64,000 nt of DNA from Flavobacterium hungaricum (GTDB lineage: Bacteria; Bacteroidota; Bacteroidia; Flavobacteriales; Flavobacteriaceae), in the NCBI RefSeq assembly GCF_015182285.1, contig NZ_PRDM01000006.1:248001-312000 (forward strand). The letters are read 5' to 3'. The notes beneath the pieces are model-generated. The model had not been told where the DNA came from and searched no databases. It saw only the letters and a program-made list of their open reading frames with translations. Each line of letters begins with the position of its first letter. The first letter of the stretch is position 1. Shown one piece after another: positions 17,561 to 26,718 of this stretch. The position numbers and the translations under genes were made by a program.

Positions 17561-18175
17561 TTACTTTCGGCATTTTGACATTTCTTTTGCAACAGCAATA
17601 GCCTGAGGGTTTTTTGTTTTTTCTAATTCCGAAATTATGTTTTGATAATTAGAATCATCACGGTTTTGAGAGAGTTTTTTGACTGCTTGGATTTCTTCGA
17701 TTTCTATTTCAAAACCAAAAATCCCTCTGGCTTCGCGCATTGTTTTTTCTGATAAATCTTCAACACGCACCGGATTTTCAGAACCTGCCTCATATTTGTC
17801 GACCAATTTTTTTAATTGTGTTACAGCAGTCTCGTAATCGACAATTTTAATTCTTCCGTAAACATGTACGGCGGTGTAATTCCAAGTCGGAACATTTTCA
17901 TGATCGTACCAAGAAGAAGAAATATAGCTGTGCGGTCCTGTAAAAACAGCCAAAACCTGATCGTTTTCTTTAAAACCGTCTGCCTGCGGATTTAATTTAG
18001 AAATGTGTCCCTGCAAAATTTCTTTTCCGTCGGCGTTGACCTCCAGTTCTATCGGAATATGAGTGGCGGTCAATTTTCCGTTGGTCTGATTAATTAGAAT
18101 TCCAAAACTGTTTTCTTTTAGAAAAGCTCTGATTTCTTCTGGGTTCTCGTTTTTATACAAATTAGGAATATACAT
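17561..18175 (-). CDS. PaiB-like FMN-binding protein
   Basis: 204 residues from the ATG at 18173-18175 (MYIPNLYKNENPEE). A start 22 codons further upstream is possible, but it would overlap the GNAT gene and add residues not typical of the family. The protein fits the PaiB/FMN-binding split-barrel family: PNLY, FGILINQ, ATHIPIEL, and VLAVFTGPHSYISSSWY with the expected flavin-binding region. Members were named negative transcriptional regulators in Bacillus but probably act as flavoproteins. It is 10 bp downstream of a GNAT acetyltransferase gene; paiA (GNAT)-paiB pairing is known in Bacillus, which supports the call. Confidence 0.85.
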   Translation of the reverse strand: MYIPNLYKNENPEEIRAFLKENSFGILINQTNGKLTATHIPIELEVNADGKEILQGHISKLNPQADGFKENDQVLAVFTGPHSYISSSWYDHENVPTWNYTAVHVYGRIKIVDYETAVTQLKKLVDKYEAGSENPVRVEDLSEKTMREARGIFGFEIEIEEIQAVKKLSQNRDDSNYQNIISELEKTKNPQAIAVAKEMSKCRK

Positions 18176-18185
18176 GATGGTGTTT

Positions 18186-18644
18186 TTATAGTAAAGATTT
18201 TCCCAGACATACTGCTTCGGGACGATTGAGGTACTTCCCATAATTTGGGATTACAGTATAGCCCTGCTTTTTATAAAACAGTATGGCTTGTTCGTTTTTA
18301 AGGCGTGTTTCCAAAACCAGATTGGTATAATTAAGTTGTTTTGCTTTGCTTTCTAAAAAATCCAAAATCCTTTTCCCGATTTTACTGCCAGAATATTTAG
18401 CGTACATTCTTTTAATTTCAGCTGTATTTTCTGCAATAGGTCTAATCGCACCGCAGCCCACTATTTCGGAATCCATTGCAGCAACTGCAAAAACGAATTT
18501 TAAATTGTCGTTTTCCCAATCGATAAATGAATTTCTTCCGTCGCTTCCAAAACGCATCAATAGGTTCTCGGACAATTCGTCGATTATAGCGGTCGCTTTT
18601 TTATCGTTTGGATTTATTACTTCTATGGAAAAATTGGCGTTCAT
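18186..18644 (-). CDS. GNAT-family N-acetyltransferase
   Basis: 152 residues. The acetyl-CoA binding core is AEIKRMYAKYSGSKIGKRIL (about 80-100), containing the R/Q-x-x-G-x-G/A-like SGSKIGKR loop, followed by LVLETRLKNEQAILFYKKQGY, typical of GNAT motif B. The substrate cannot be read from the sequence. Four bases separate it from the upstream membrane-protein gene and 10 from the PaiB-like gene, so all three probably share a transcript. Confidence 0.9.
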   Translation of the reverse strand: MNANFSIEVINPNDKKATAIIDELSENLLMRFGSDGRNSFIDWENDNLKFVFAVAAMDSEIVGCGAIRPIAENTAEIKRMYAKYSGSKIGKRILDFLESKAKQLNYTNLVLETRLKNEQAILFYKKQGYTVIPNYGKYLNRPEAVCLGKSLL

Positions 18645-18648
18645 GTTT

Positions 18649-19158
18649 TTAATTTTCTAGCGGATCGTTTTTGGAACCGAATAACCTTGAAGACGTGCTA
18701 AAGTATAAAAGAGTTAATCCGATAAGTGTAAAAATTATCCCTTCGATCAGACATTGAATACCATAATCATTAGAAACGAAATTCCTGAGAGGCCGAAAGG
18801 GAAGCGATATAATTTCCCGTCTGAAAAATTTAAATCTCAAAAGTACATACAATACTATGGCGACTAAGATCGTGTTTAATGAGGAAATTTTACTTTTCCA
18901 GTTCAAATAAGAAATGATAAAAATACCGATCAAAAGCGCAAAAAATATCCAGATAAAGACACTGGGCCAAAAATCATTTATAGCTTCTTTTGTCGGGAAC
19001 ATTTTCATCCATTCTGCTGTATTTTGGCTTTTCAGATGTTTTTTTGCACAGCTTATCTTTTCTGCAGCAGTAAATAATCGAAGCTGCAGGATACCATTAA
19101 TCAGAAAAACAACTCCGAAGAATTGAATTAGTATAATTCCAAAATTTAATTTTTTCAT
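18649..19158 (-). CDS. Unknown four-helix membrane protein
   Basis: 169 residues, not recognised. Predicted membrane segments are about 6-26 (FGIILIQFFGVVFLINGIL), 66-85 (FIWIFFALLIGIFIISYL), 94-108 (LNTILVAIVLYVLL) and 138-155 (GIIFTLIGLTLLYF). No catalytic motif is visible. It is the first gene of a probable three-gene unit with a GNAT enzyme and a PaiB-like protein. Confidence 0.7.
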   Translation of the reverse strand: MKKLNFGIILIQFFGVVFLINGILQLRLFTAAEKISCAKKHLKSQNTAEWMKMFPTKEAINDFWPSVFIWIFFALLIGIFIISYLNWKSKISSLNTILVAIVLYVLLRFKFFRREIISLPFRPLRNFVSNDYGIQCLIEGIIFTLIGLTLLYFSTSSRLFGSKNDPLEN

Positions 19159-19212
19159 TCCGATTTAATGGGTGAAATTATTATACCGTTTTGAGGATGT
19201 AATGTAAGAAAA

Positions 19213-20226
19213 TTAAATCACATTTACTTCCGCTTCGATCTGAATGCCGAATTTTTCAAAAACAGTCTTTTGAACTTCTTTAGAAACGGCTAGAATTTCC
19301 TGGCCCGTTGCATTTCCATAATTTACCAAAACCAGTGCCTGATTTTTATGAACTCCGGCATCACCAAAACGTTTTCCTTTGAAACCAGCCTGTTCTATCA
19401 GCCAGCCTGCAGGGACTTTTACTTCTGTTTCAGAAACTTCATAAAATTTCATTTCTGGAAATTTCTGGTGGATTTTCTCAAACTCAGATTTTAAAACAAT
19501 TGGATTTTTAAAGAAACTCCCGCTGTTTCCTAATTCCTTTGGATCCGGCAGTTTACTTTGTCTAATAGCAATTACAGCATTACTCACGTCTTTTAAAGTA
19601 GGTTCGCTAATGTTGTTTTTTGCCAATTCAGCCAAAATATCTCCGTAAGAAGTATTGATTTTGTGATTGCGTTTGGTCAGTTTAAAAATAACCGAGGTAA
19701 TTATATATTCGTCTTTTACTTCATGTTTAAAAATACTTTCGCGATAGCCAAAATTACACTCTTCATTAGTAAAAGTTCTTATTTCCTGAGTGGTAATATT
19801 CATTGCTTCGCACGAAACAAAAGTGTCTTTGATTTCAGTTCCATAAGCGCCAATATTTTGAACGGGAGTTGTACCCACATTTCCTGGAATAAGCGACATA
19901 TTTTCTAAACCGCCGAAATTATTGTCGATAGTATACAAAACGAAATCGTGCCATGTTTCTCCAGCCTGACTTTCGACCCAGACAAAATCATCGTCTTCTT
20001 GGGTTATTTTTTTGCCTTTTAAATCAATGTGAATAACAAGTGCATCAATATCTTTGGTTAAAAGCATATTACTGCCGCCGCCAAGAATGAATTTTTTCTC
20101 GTTTTTGTTTGCTGCTAAAACTGTTTTCAATTCACTAATCGAATGAACAGCAACAAATTGTTTAGCACTGGCTTCAATGCCAAAAGTATTGTAGTTTTTT
20201 AAAGAAAAATTGGATTGGATCTCCAT
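19213..20226 (-). CDS. murB: UDP-N-acetylmuramate dehydrogenase
   Basis: 337 residues. MurB reduces UDP-GlcNAc-enolpyruvate to UDP-MurNAc with NADPH and FAD in peptidoglycan synthesis. FAD-binding GGGSNMLL (about 49-56) and the PGNVGTTPVQNIGAYG motif are intact; FGYRESIFK has the type I (E. coli-like) Tyr-Arg, the proton donor is Ser in NSGSFFKNP, and the C-terminal Glu is in AEVNVI. Length is normal. A TACTTTTG box lies at 20253-20260 on the same strand, inside the gap before the start. Confidence 0.96.
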   Translation of the reverse strand: MEIQSNFSLKNYNTFGIEASAKQFVAVHSISELKTVLAANKNEKKFILGGGSNMLLTKDIDALVIHIDLKGKKITQEDDDFVWVESQAGETWHDFVLYTIDNNFGGLENMSLIPGNVGTTPVQNIGAYGTEIKDTFVSCEAMNITTQEIRTFTNEECNFGYRESIFKHEVKDEYIITSVIFKLTKRNHKINTSYGDILAELAKNNISEPTLKDVSNAVIAIRQSKLPDPKELGNSGSFFKNPIVLKSEFEKIHQKFPEMKFYEVSETEVKVPAGWLIEQAGFKGKRFGDAGVHKNQALVLVNYGNATGQEILAVSKEVQKTVFEKFGIQIEAEVNVI

Positions 20227-20271
20227 AAATAAAAGGCTTTATAATATGAGTTCAAAAGTAAGGATTATAAT

Positions 20272-21375
20272 TTATTTTATCGCTTCAATAAATTGTTCCA
20301 TTTCTTTCATGGTGCCGATTGTAATTCTAGTCCATTTTCCATTTTCCTCATAAATTTTTGTTCCCATTATATTATGATCTTCTAATTGCTTAAAGAAATC
20401 TTTTTTATAATTGTCCAAAGAAAAATAGATAAAGTTGGCGTGAGAAGGGATACAGGTTAAATTTAATCTGGTGAGTGCTGTAATGGTATATTTTTTTGCT
20501 TCTTCGTTTAAGGATTTTACTTGCTGTACAAATTTTTCATCGTTTAAAGATGCTATAGCTGCGGCCGCTGCAGTTGCACTAACAGATAAATTGGGAGAAG
20601 ATTTTAAATTACTCAGTTCTTCAATAGTAGATTTGGCTGCAAGGGCATAACCAATACGCGCGCCGGCTAAACCATACATTTTTGAAAATGTTTTGGTGAT
20701 AATTAAATTTTTGTTTTCAATTACCAAACTGCTTAATGATTTTTCTTTTGTAAAATCGATATAGGCTTCGTCAACAAAAACAATCGCTTTTTTAGAGGCT
20801 TCTTTTACAAAAGAAACCAGCTCTTCGTAATCGCATATAGTACCTGTCGGATTATTAGGATTACAGATGTAAATCATTCTGGTGTCTGCATCAATTGCTT
20901 TTAGTATTGCTGCTAAATCATGTTTTTTATCTGGAGTCAGCGGAACAGTAATTTTTTTTATTCCTAATTTATCAGAAGGGAATGTCCAATAGTTAAAAGT
21001 AGTCTCGGCAAGTATAAAATTACCTTTTGTTAAAGCCGTGTATTGAAGAACCAAATCTAGAATTTCTGTTGACCCCGCGCCTAATAAAATGTTGCTGTCT
21101 GAAACATTATTCTTTTTAGCAATTAAGGCAATTAATTCTTCAGAAAGATTCCAGCCGTAGCGATTACTGCTCTTGATGCTCTTTTCCATTGCAATGCGTG
21201 CCGCTGGAGAGGGCCCATAGGGATTTTCATTAGATCGTAATAATACAGGCGTTTTTTCTAAAGATTCTATTACTGCATCTTGAACCGGAGCATTTGCAAA
21301 TGTTTCAAATTGTAAAAAGCTTATCCCGACTGCGCCTAAAGTGATTTGTTTTAACCAATTTCTTCTGTTGTTCAT
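20272..21375 (-). CDS. Exported PLP-dependent aminotransferase, HisC-like, with Tat-type signal
   Basis: 367 residues. The fold-type I aminotransferase core is clear: LRSNENPYGPSP (substrate Asn/Tyr loop), YICNPNNPTG, VDEAYIDF (Asp/Tyr binding PLP) and ITKTFSKMYGLAGARIGYA with the Schiff-base Lys and the Arg. It is closest to histidinol-phosphate aminotransferases. Unusually, the first 29 residues are a leader, MNNRRNWLKQITLGAVGISF, with a twin-arginine motif RRNWLK and a cleavage-like AFNA-type end (TFANA). Export of a folded PLP enzyme through Tat would make sense. It is not next to his genes, so a role in histidine synthesis is unlikely; the substrate is unknown. Confidence 0.85.
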   Translation of the reverse strand: MNNRRNWLKQITLGAVGISFLQFETFANAPVQDAVIESLEKTPVLLRSNENPYGPSPAARIAMEKSIKSSNRYGWNLSEELIALIAKKNNVSDSNILLGAGSTEILDLVLQYTALTKGNFILAETTFNYWTFPSDKLGIKKITVPLTPDKKHDLAAILKAIDADTRMIYICNPNNPTGTICDYEELVSFVKEASKKAIVFVDEAYIDFTKEKSLSSLVIENKNLIITKTFSKMYGLAGARIGYALAAKSTIEELSNLKSSPNLSVSATAAAAAIASLNDEKFVQQVKSLNEEAKKYTITALTRLNLTCIPSHANFIYFSLDNYKKDFFKQLEDHNIMGTKIYEENGKWTRITIGTMKEMEQFIEAIK

Positions 21376-21486
21376 ATTACTACTTAAGAATTAAAATTAG
21401 ACAATTCGTTATTTTTAAATAAGTCGTTAGGATTGATAGAAAGTTACGAACTGGATTTTTTAGCGAATTATTTTGGCCGCTATTTT

Positions 21487-21520
21487 TTGTAAGGTTTTGT
21501 TTTTAACTTTTGTATGTTTG
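21487..21520 (+). promoter_or_regulatory. Probable promoter of the 21544 gene
   Basis: TTG (21487-21489), then 23 bp, then TATGTTTG (21513-21520), matching TAnnTTTG exactly; the ATG follows 23 bp later. The spacer is at the long end of the range. Confidence 0.5.
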
Positions 21521-21543
21521 GTAAAAATATCTAAAGAATCAAA

Positions 21544-22374
21544 ATGAAATCATTATTTAAGGCGCTGTTTTTTTTAATCTTAGTTTTTCAATTTATAAGC
21601 TGTAATAATTCAAAACCAGAAATAAAGACAACTAAAATAAGTCATAAAGATATTGTCAAAGAATCAAAAAATGAAGTGGCTGTTGTAGAAACAGAAGATT
21701 ATTCTTTTCCTGTTGACAGTATCCTGAAGATTCCGATTTTAAATCTTGGAGTTTTTCATAGAGGTGAGGTTGATCCGGATTTAGAAAAGAAAACGTGGTT
21801 CGGGCTTTTTAAGAATCATGACAATTACACATTTTTAAAAACGAATATTGCCATAAAAAGCGCCTATGATCCTGTTCTTGATGAAGACGAAAGTGAACAC
21901 ACAGGATGGGAAGTTAGTGTTGCAGAAAAAGATACTTGCGTAATTTTGATAGAAAAATATCCTTATTTTATTGATAAAAAGGTTGAGGCTGTAAAGCTTC
22001 CTGAAAAGATTTATCCTCAGGGAAATTTTGAATTTCAATTTTTAGGAGTTCAATATATATTGTCTGCAACAGGAAAAAAGAAAAAGGAAAGCGAGGATTC
22101 TGATGCATTTGTGCTGTCTGATTATAAATTGTATTTAACAGCAAATAGTAATGGAAAAGCAACTAAAACACTTTTGGTAGAAAAGAAAAATTTTGATGAT
22201 CAAATTATTAAAATAATTTTTGCAGGAGATATTGATGGCGATTCCAAACTAGATTTAATAATTGATACGGCAGCTCATTATAATGTTTCGAGTCCTACAT
22301 TATATTTGTCAAAAGAGGCTGGTAAAGAAGAAGTTGTTAGACCGGTTGGTGTTTTTACTACTGTAGGCTGTTAA
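21544..22374 (+). CDS. Unknown lipoprotein with an FG-GAP/VCBS-like calcium motif
   Basis: 276 residues. A lipoprotein signal peptide ends in the lipobox FISC (Cys near 20), so it is anchored in the envelope. The rest is not recognised. FAGDIDGDSKLDLIID near residue 230 is an FG-GAP/VCBS-type Asp-rich loop that could bind calcium. It is 28 bp ahead of another unknown exported protein in the same direction, so the two probably form an operon. Confidence 0.75.
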   Translation: MKSLFKALFFLILVFQFISCNNSKPEIKTTKISHKDIVKESKNEVAVVETEDYSFPVDSILKIPILNLGVFHRGEVDPDLEKKTWFGLFKNHDNYTFLKTNIAIKSAYDPVLDEDESEHTGWEVSVAEKDTCVILIEKYPYFIDKKVEAVKLPEKIYPQGNFEFQFLGVQYILSATGKKKKESEDSDAFVLSDYKLYLTANSNGKATKTLLVEKKNFDDQIIKIIFAGDIDGDSKLDLIIDTAAHYNVSSPTLYLSKEAGKEEVVRPVGVFTTVGC

Positions 22375-22402
22375 GTTTGAATTAATAATATAATCCGTAA
22401 TT

Positions 22403-23131
22403 ATGTCAAGATCAATTCGTAAGATTCAAATTGTCTTTTGTTTAATTCTGAATTTATTTTTTGCAGTATCTGCATTTGCTCAAATAGATATAGCAGGAAA
22501 ATGGGAAACAAAAGATGTATTGGGATATTCAGATGTTAAAGAGTATTCTTTGACAAAAGCAAAAGAATCATCTTATGGTCGTTTTTTAACATTTAAGCTG
22601 GATGGAACATTCTTATCTGATGAATCAATTAAATGTCTTAACGGCTGTAATGTCTTTACTTCAGGTACATATGTGTTAGTGGACAATGAGCATGTGCGTA
22701 TAATTGTAGAAGATGTTCGTTTTGTTGGTTTTTATTGTGGAATGCAAAGATCTGATGAAGAAGAGTATATTAAAGACTTGGGAGTTTTTTATATCTATAG
22801 AGAAGGAGATTCAATTCGCTTAATTCCAAGTAATGGAATTTTACAAGATGATAAAGATAAAATGCTTTACCATCAATTAGCAGCTTCTTTTGATAAAGAA
22901 TGGAGATCATATAATTATGTATGGAAAAATACAGAAAAGACAGAACCGGAAGAAATAATAAAAGAATGCATTGAAGATGAAAAATGGATTGAATGGTCAA
23001 ACTGTAAGATTTTAATTCCAAGCTTACAAGGAAATCTGTTTATTGTAAAAGAAAATCAAAAGCTTCATTACGTCCTTTACAATGAATATAAGAAAAAAGT
23101 TTCTTTAGCCTATCCAAAAAATAAAAGTTGA
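22403..23131 (+). CDS. Unknown exported protein
   Basis: 242 residues with a Sec signal peptide (MSRSIRKIQIVFCLILNLFF, cleavage near AFAQ, residue 27). The mature part starts IDIAGKWETKDVLGY, a pattern seen in lipocalin-like strand starts, and has a Cys pair (KCLNGCNVF). The C-terminal third is acidic (KTEPEEIIKECIEDEKW). No family was recognised. It is 28 bp downstream of the lipoprotein gene. Confidence 0.7.
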   Translation: MSRSIRKIQIVFCLILNLFFAVSAFAQIDIAGKWETKDVLGYSDVKEYSLTKAKESSYGRFLTFKLDGTFLSDESIKCLNGCNVFTSGTYVLVDNEHVRIIVEDVRFVGFYCGMQRSDEEEYIKDLGVFYIYREGDSIRLIPSNGILQDDKDKMLYHQLAASFDKEWRSYNYVWKNTEKTEPEEIIKECIEDEKWIEWSNCKILIPSLQGNLFIVKENQKLHYVLYNEYKKKVSLAYPKNKS

Positions 23132-23272
23132 GTTTCAAGCAAAGATTTAGAAAATACAGCCAAGTTTCAATCTTGGGTACACAATAATTAGCAAGAAACA
23201 AATTCGCCAAAACAGGTATCAAAAGTTGAAAATTAGGGCTTGAGTTTACAGGGGTATTTTATAAAAAAAAAT

Positions 23273-23297
23273 AATCTGCTTTAAATCAGATTTTTTA
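23273..23297 (+). terminator. Weak terminator-like hairpin
   Basis: 6-bp arms AATCTG (23273-23278) and CAGATT (23287-23292) with an A-rich flank and T6 after it. It could end the unit at 21544-23131 or, in the other direction, the glycosyltransferase gene at 23336. Confidence 0.5.
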
Positions 23298-23335
23298 TGA
23301 GCGTGACGAAAAACTTTGTGTTCTTTGCGGTTAAA

Positions 23336-24391
23336 CTATTGTAGAGAATCGAGTAATTCATGATATTTCTCCGAAATCACTTTCATGTTAACGTCATAAT
23401 TAGCATTTTCTTCTACAAATTTCCTGTTTTGCATAATAGCTTGATTTCGGGATTCTGTATTTTTAAAAGACCAAATAAGTTCTTCGGCAAGCATTTCGAC
23501 ATTGTCAATTTCAATTAACTGTCCGTTTTCGCGGTGTTTGATCCAGCTTTGATTTCCGGCAATGTCAGAAACTACAGGATAACAATTGCAGGCCATGGCT
23601 TCAAATAAAGAAGCAGAAACGCCTTCGGTAATCGGCATGCTGATGTAAATGTTCGATTGTTGTAAAAGATTAGGAAGTTCGGTATTCGGAATTCTTCCTG
23701 TAAAAGTCACCTTGTTTTCAATTTGTAATTCTTTGGACAAATCTTTCAGGAATTGCAAACGTGTTCCGTCGCCCACAATCGTCAGCGAAAAATCAATTCC
23801 TTTTTGATTCAAAATTCCAAATGCTTTTAAAATAGAATCGTGTCTGTATTCCGGCTGCAGCGAACGCGTAACAATCGCTTCAATTTTATTTGAAGTATTT
23901 ATGGAAGGCGTAAAACGCGAAAAATCTATTCCCTTTGGAAGAACCAAAACTTTGGTCATGTCAACGCCAACTGCTTTCATCGAAATAGTCATAACTGGTC
24001 CCCAAGCATGAATTAAATGTGCTTTTTTGAAGGCGTATTTCTGAATGATTTTTTTTAAAGGATACAATAAAGAACCTTCTGGCCATAAATCGGTTCGTCC
24101 CTGTTGTGCAACAGCAATTGTTTTAGATCCTGACAATGCGGCTAAAAAACCGTAACTGGTCGTTCTTTCGGCAATTACCATATCTGGTTTTTCGGTTCTA
24201 ATAATTTTTCGAATGGAAAGAGGGGAGAAGAAATACTCTAAGATACGTTTCAGCCTGTTGATTTTAGAATTGTTTGGAGTCTGTAATTCCCATGTTATAA
24301 TTTCAAAATCGCCAAATTGTTTCAGACCGTTCATCCAAGTTATGGCATCTGCGCGGTAAGATTCTCCCAGAAAAAGTATTTTTCGTTTCAT
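23336..24391 (-). CDS. GT4-type glycosyltransferase
   Basis: 351 residues of GT-B fold. The N-terminal half has FLGESYRADAITWMNGLKQF and PDMVIAERTTSYGF. The C-terminal half has VTRSLQPEYRHDSILKAF, SLTIVGDGTRLQFLK, FTGRIPNTELPNLLQQS and the nucleotide-sugar E-x7-E motif in EGVSASLFEAMACNCYPV. No signal peptide or membrane helix. It stands alone with no surface-polysaccharide cluster around it, so donor and acceptor are unknown; lipid or capsule glycosylation is plausible. Confidence 0.9.
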   Translation of the reverse strand: MKRKILFLGESYRADAITWMNGLKQFGDFEIITWELQTPNNSKINRLKRILEYFFSPLSIRKIIRTEKPDMVIAERTTSYGFLAALSGSKTIAVAQQGRTDLWPEGSLLYPLKKIIQKYAFKKAHLIHAWGPVMTISMKAVGVDMTKVLVLPKGIDFSRFTPSINTSNKIEAIVTRSLQPEYRHDSILKAFGILNQKGIDFSLTIVGDGTRLQFLKDLSKELQIENKVTFTGRIPNTELPNLLQQSNIYISMPITEGVSASLFEAMACNCYPVVSDIAGNQSWIKHRENGQLIEIDNVEMLAEELIWSFKNTESRNQAIMQNRKFVEENANYDVNMKVISEKYHELLDSLQ

Positions 24392-24408
24392 TCTATGAAT
24401 TAAATTTC

Positions 24409-24526
24409 GCCACGAATTTCACGAATTTCCACGAATTAAATTTTAAAACGATGAAATATTTTTTCGCCGCGAATTCAGGAATTTATTTCAACCAAAATGA
24501 TTTATAATAATTCGTGAATTCGTGGC
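24409..24526. repeat. Inverted repeat of the GCCACGAATTyCACGAATT family
   Basis: Left arm 24409-24427 and right arm 24509-24526 are complementary apart from a one-base difference; a partial copy (CGCCGCGAATTCAGG) lies in between. The same motif occurs at 57873-57947 and as a single degenerate arm at 25265-25283. Confidence 0.75.
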
Positions 24527-24539
24527 AATTTTTCTTGTT

Positions 24540-25217
24540 TTAAAATTCCTCCGTCTCTAAAGCGCGGTTGATGAATTCGTTTAAAGGTTTTAGAACAATT
24601 AGTTTCTTACTCATTTTAGAAACAAAATCTTTCTGAGTCACTTCTGAGATGTCGAATTTTTGAGAAACGGTAAAACTTTTTAATTTTAAAAACTCAATAG
24701 CCGGATGATCTTTTTCGTAACCTCTAGGCATGCTTTTAAGCGAATTGCTTTCATTTACTTCTAAACTTCCAAATTCTTTTTTGAAGTTTTTGTCGGCCAA
24801 AATGGCTTCAAGATCTTCATGAAAAAAAGCAATTTCTTTGCGAACTTTTTTAAGTTCGTCGGCATCAGGAGAATAAAATCCGCCGGCAATAAAACTCGCT
24901 CCCTTTTCTATGTGAATATAATAGCCGGAACGATTCGCACCTTTTGCACCCGACGAAAGCCAAACGCCCAAATGTGCTTTGTAGGGAGATTTGTCTTTAG
25001 AAAATCGAATATCACGGTTAATTCTAAAAGTACAGTCTTTGATTTCTAACAATTCTAACGAAGGATCAAGCGGTTTCATTGCGTCCAAAAAATCACTTAC
25101 CAGTTGGTGGTAGTCTTTTTTGAAGATTTCGTAACGTTTTTTGTTTTCCTGAAACCATTCTCTATTATTGTTCTTTTTTAAATCGTCTAAAAATTGCAAT
25201 GATTCTTTTGTAAGCAT
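24540..25217 (-). CDS. DUF2461 family protein
   Basis: 225 residues, cytoplasmic. The start, LQFLDDLKKNNNREWFQENKK at residues 6-26, and later INRDIRFSKDKSPYKAHLG, GYYIHIEKGASFIAGGFYSP are the signature blocks of the DUF2461/TIGR02453 family, which is widespread in Bacteroidota and some fungi. Its biochemical role is unknown. Flanked by GAATTCGTG-type repeats on both sides. Confidence 0.88.
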   Translation of the reverse strand: MLTKESLQFLDDLKKNNNREWFQENKKRYEIFKKDYHQLVSDFLDAMKPLDPSLELLEIKDCTFRINRDIRFSKDKSPYKAHLGVWLSSGAKGANRSGYYIHIEKGASFIAGGFYSPDADELKKVRKEIAFFHEDLEAILADKNFKKEFGSLEVNESNSLKSMPRGYEKDHPAIEFLKLKSFTVSQKFDISEVTQKDFVSKMSKKLIVLKPLNEFINRALETEEF

Positions 25218-25332
25218 ATCCGGTGTTTTTGTTGCTAATTTACTGATTTATTTGAAGAAAGTTTGCCGTGAATTACACGAATTCATTTCTAAAGTTATTT
25301 AATTCTAAACAATTTCTTGCAAATCAAAAAAA

Positions 25333-26412
25333 TCACAAATTAAATATTTTATACGTTTGATGGGTCGATTTTACAATCGCTTCTGTTCTTTCAGGATGCG
25401 TATCTGATATAAAAAGCTGCCCAAAGGTTTCGCTGTTTACCATTTCGATAATTTTGGCCACACGGGTTTCGTCCAATTTATCAAAAATATCATCAAATAA
25501 AAGAAGAGGTTTAACGCCGCTTTGTTTTTTTAGAAATTCAAACTGTGCGAGCTTTAGAGCAATCAAAAAAGACTTCTGTTGTCCCTGCGATCCAAATTTC
25601 TTGATCGGATGCGAGTCAATTTCAAAAGACAAATCGTCTTTATGAATCCCAACACTAGTATAATGCAGTGCTCGGTCTTTATTAATGTTTTCCTGTAAAA
25701 GCGTTAATAGGTCTTTTTCAAACAAATGGCTTTCATAAACCAACTGCACACTTTCTTCAGATCCCGTTATGTCGTGATGGTGTTTATTAAATATAGGTAT
25801 AAATTGCTCCAGGAAATCTTTTCGTTTTTCAAAAATCGATTTTCCATATTCCTGCAGCTGCTCATTGTATATAGACAAAGTATCGTTGTCAAAAACATGA
25901 TTTAAGGCAAAGTATTTTAAGAGCGCATTTCGCTGCACAATTATTTTTTGGTATTGAATCAGCTGATGCAGATAAGCGGAGTCCAGCTGCGAAATTACAC
26001 TGTCCATAAATTTACGACGGGTTTCGCTTCCTTCTACGATTAAATCGCGATCAGCCGGCGAAATAATAACAAGCGGAATAAAACCAATATGATCCGAGAA
26101 TTTATCGTATGCTTTTCCGTTTCGTTTTAAGACTTTTTTTTGTCCCTTTTTTAAGCTGCAGACAATTTGTTCGGTTCTTTCGTTTTTTTCTAATGCAGCG
26201 TCAATTACAAAAAACTCTTCGCCGTGCTTAATGTTCTGCACTGCAAGCGGATTAAAATAACTTTTTCCGTAAGCCAGATGGTAAATGGCATCTAATACAT
26301 TTGTTTTTCCGATCCCGTTCTTGCCGACAAAACAATTGATTTTGTGGTCAAATTCGAAACTTGCCTCAGAAAAGTTTTTATAATTAAATAAGGAGATTTT
26401 GTTTAAATGCAT
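25333..26412 (-). CDS. recF: DNA replication and repair protein RecF
   Basis: 359 residues. RecF is an SMC-like ATPase that helps load RecA at gaps with RecO and RecR. It starts MHLNKISLFNYKNFSEASFE; the Walker A is GKNGIGKTNVLDAIY (about 30-44). The signature motif is in FGSQGQQKSFLIALKLAQ and the Walker B is LLLFDDIFDKLDETR. Length is standard. It is monocistronic and divergent from the TPR gene; a TACCTTTG box at 26428-26435 is 15 bp before its start. Confidence 0.96.
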   Translation of the reverse strand: MHLNKISLFNYKNFSEASFEFDHKINCFVGKNGIGKTNVLDAIYHLAYGKSYFNPLAVQNIKHGEEFFVIDAALEKNERTEQIVCSLKKGQKKVLKRNGKAYDKFSDHIGFIPLVIISPADRDLIVEGSETRRKFMDSVISQLDSAYLHQLIQYQKIIVQRNALLKYFALNHVFDNDTLSIYNEQLQEYGKSIFEKRKDFLEQFIPIFNKHHHDITGSEESVQLVYESHLFEKDLLTLLQENINKDRALHYTSVGIHKDDLSFEIDSHPIKKFGSQGQQKSFLIALKLAQFEFLKKQSGVKPLLLFDDIFDKLDETRVAKIIEMVNSETFGQLFISDTHPERTEAIVKSTHQTYKIFNL

Positions 26413-26718
26413 TTTTAAGAGAAACTACAAAGGTACAAAAAGGAAGATTCTTAACGAAGTTTAATACTTTTAGAAATTGATGTCAAAATAGTCTTTTGGA
26501 CGCCTCTAAAACGCCGTTTGAAATTTAGTATAAAAATTATCCGAAAAGCATTGCTGTCATTGGGTATTCCGTCGTTTTTAACTGATTCGTTTTTAATGCT
26601 TTCGCGAAAGCGTAAAAGCAAATGCAAAATATTTCTTTTAAAATAGTGATAAAATTGAAATTTTTTACGTCAATTTCAATAAAAATTTTATTTTTGCCGT
26701 TCACTAAATAATTTTTAA
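26413..26718. other. 306-bp divergent promoter region recF / TPR gene
   Basis: Holds TACCTTTG on the minus strand (26428-26435, for recF) and TATTTTTG on the plus strand (26689-26696, 22 bp before the TPR-protein ATG); neither has a clear TTG partner. No RNA gene or supported ORF was seen in the rest. Confidence 0.45.

Noticed and set aside
18176..18241. Longer start for the PaiB-like protein
   Set aside because: Would overlap the GNAT gene by 56 bp and add 22 residues before the conserved MYIPNLY start.
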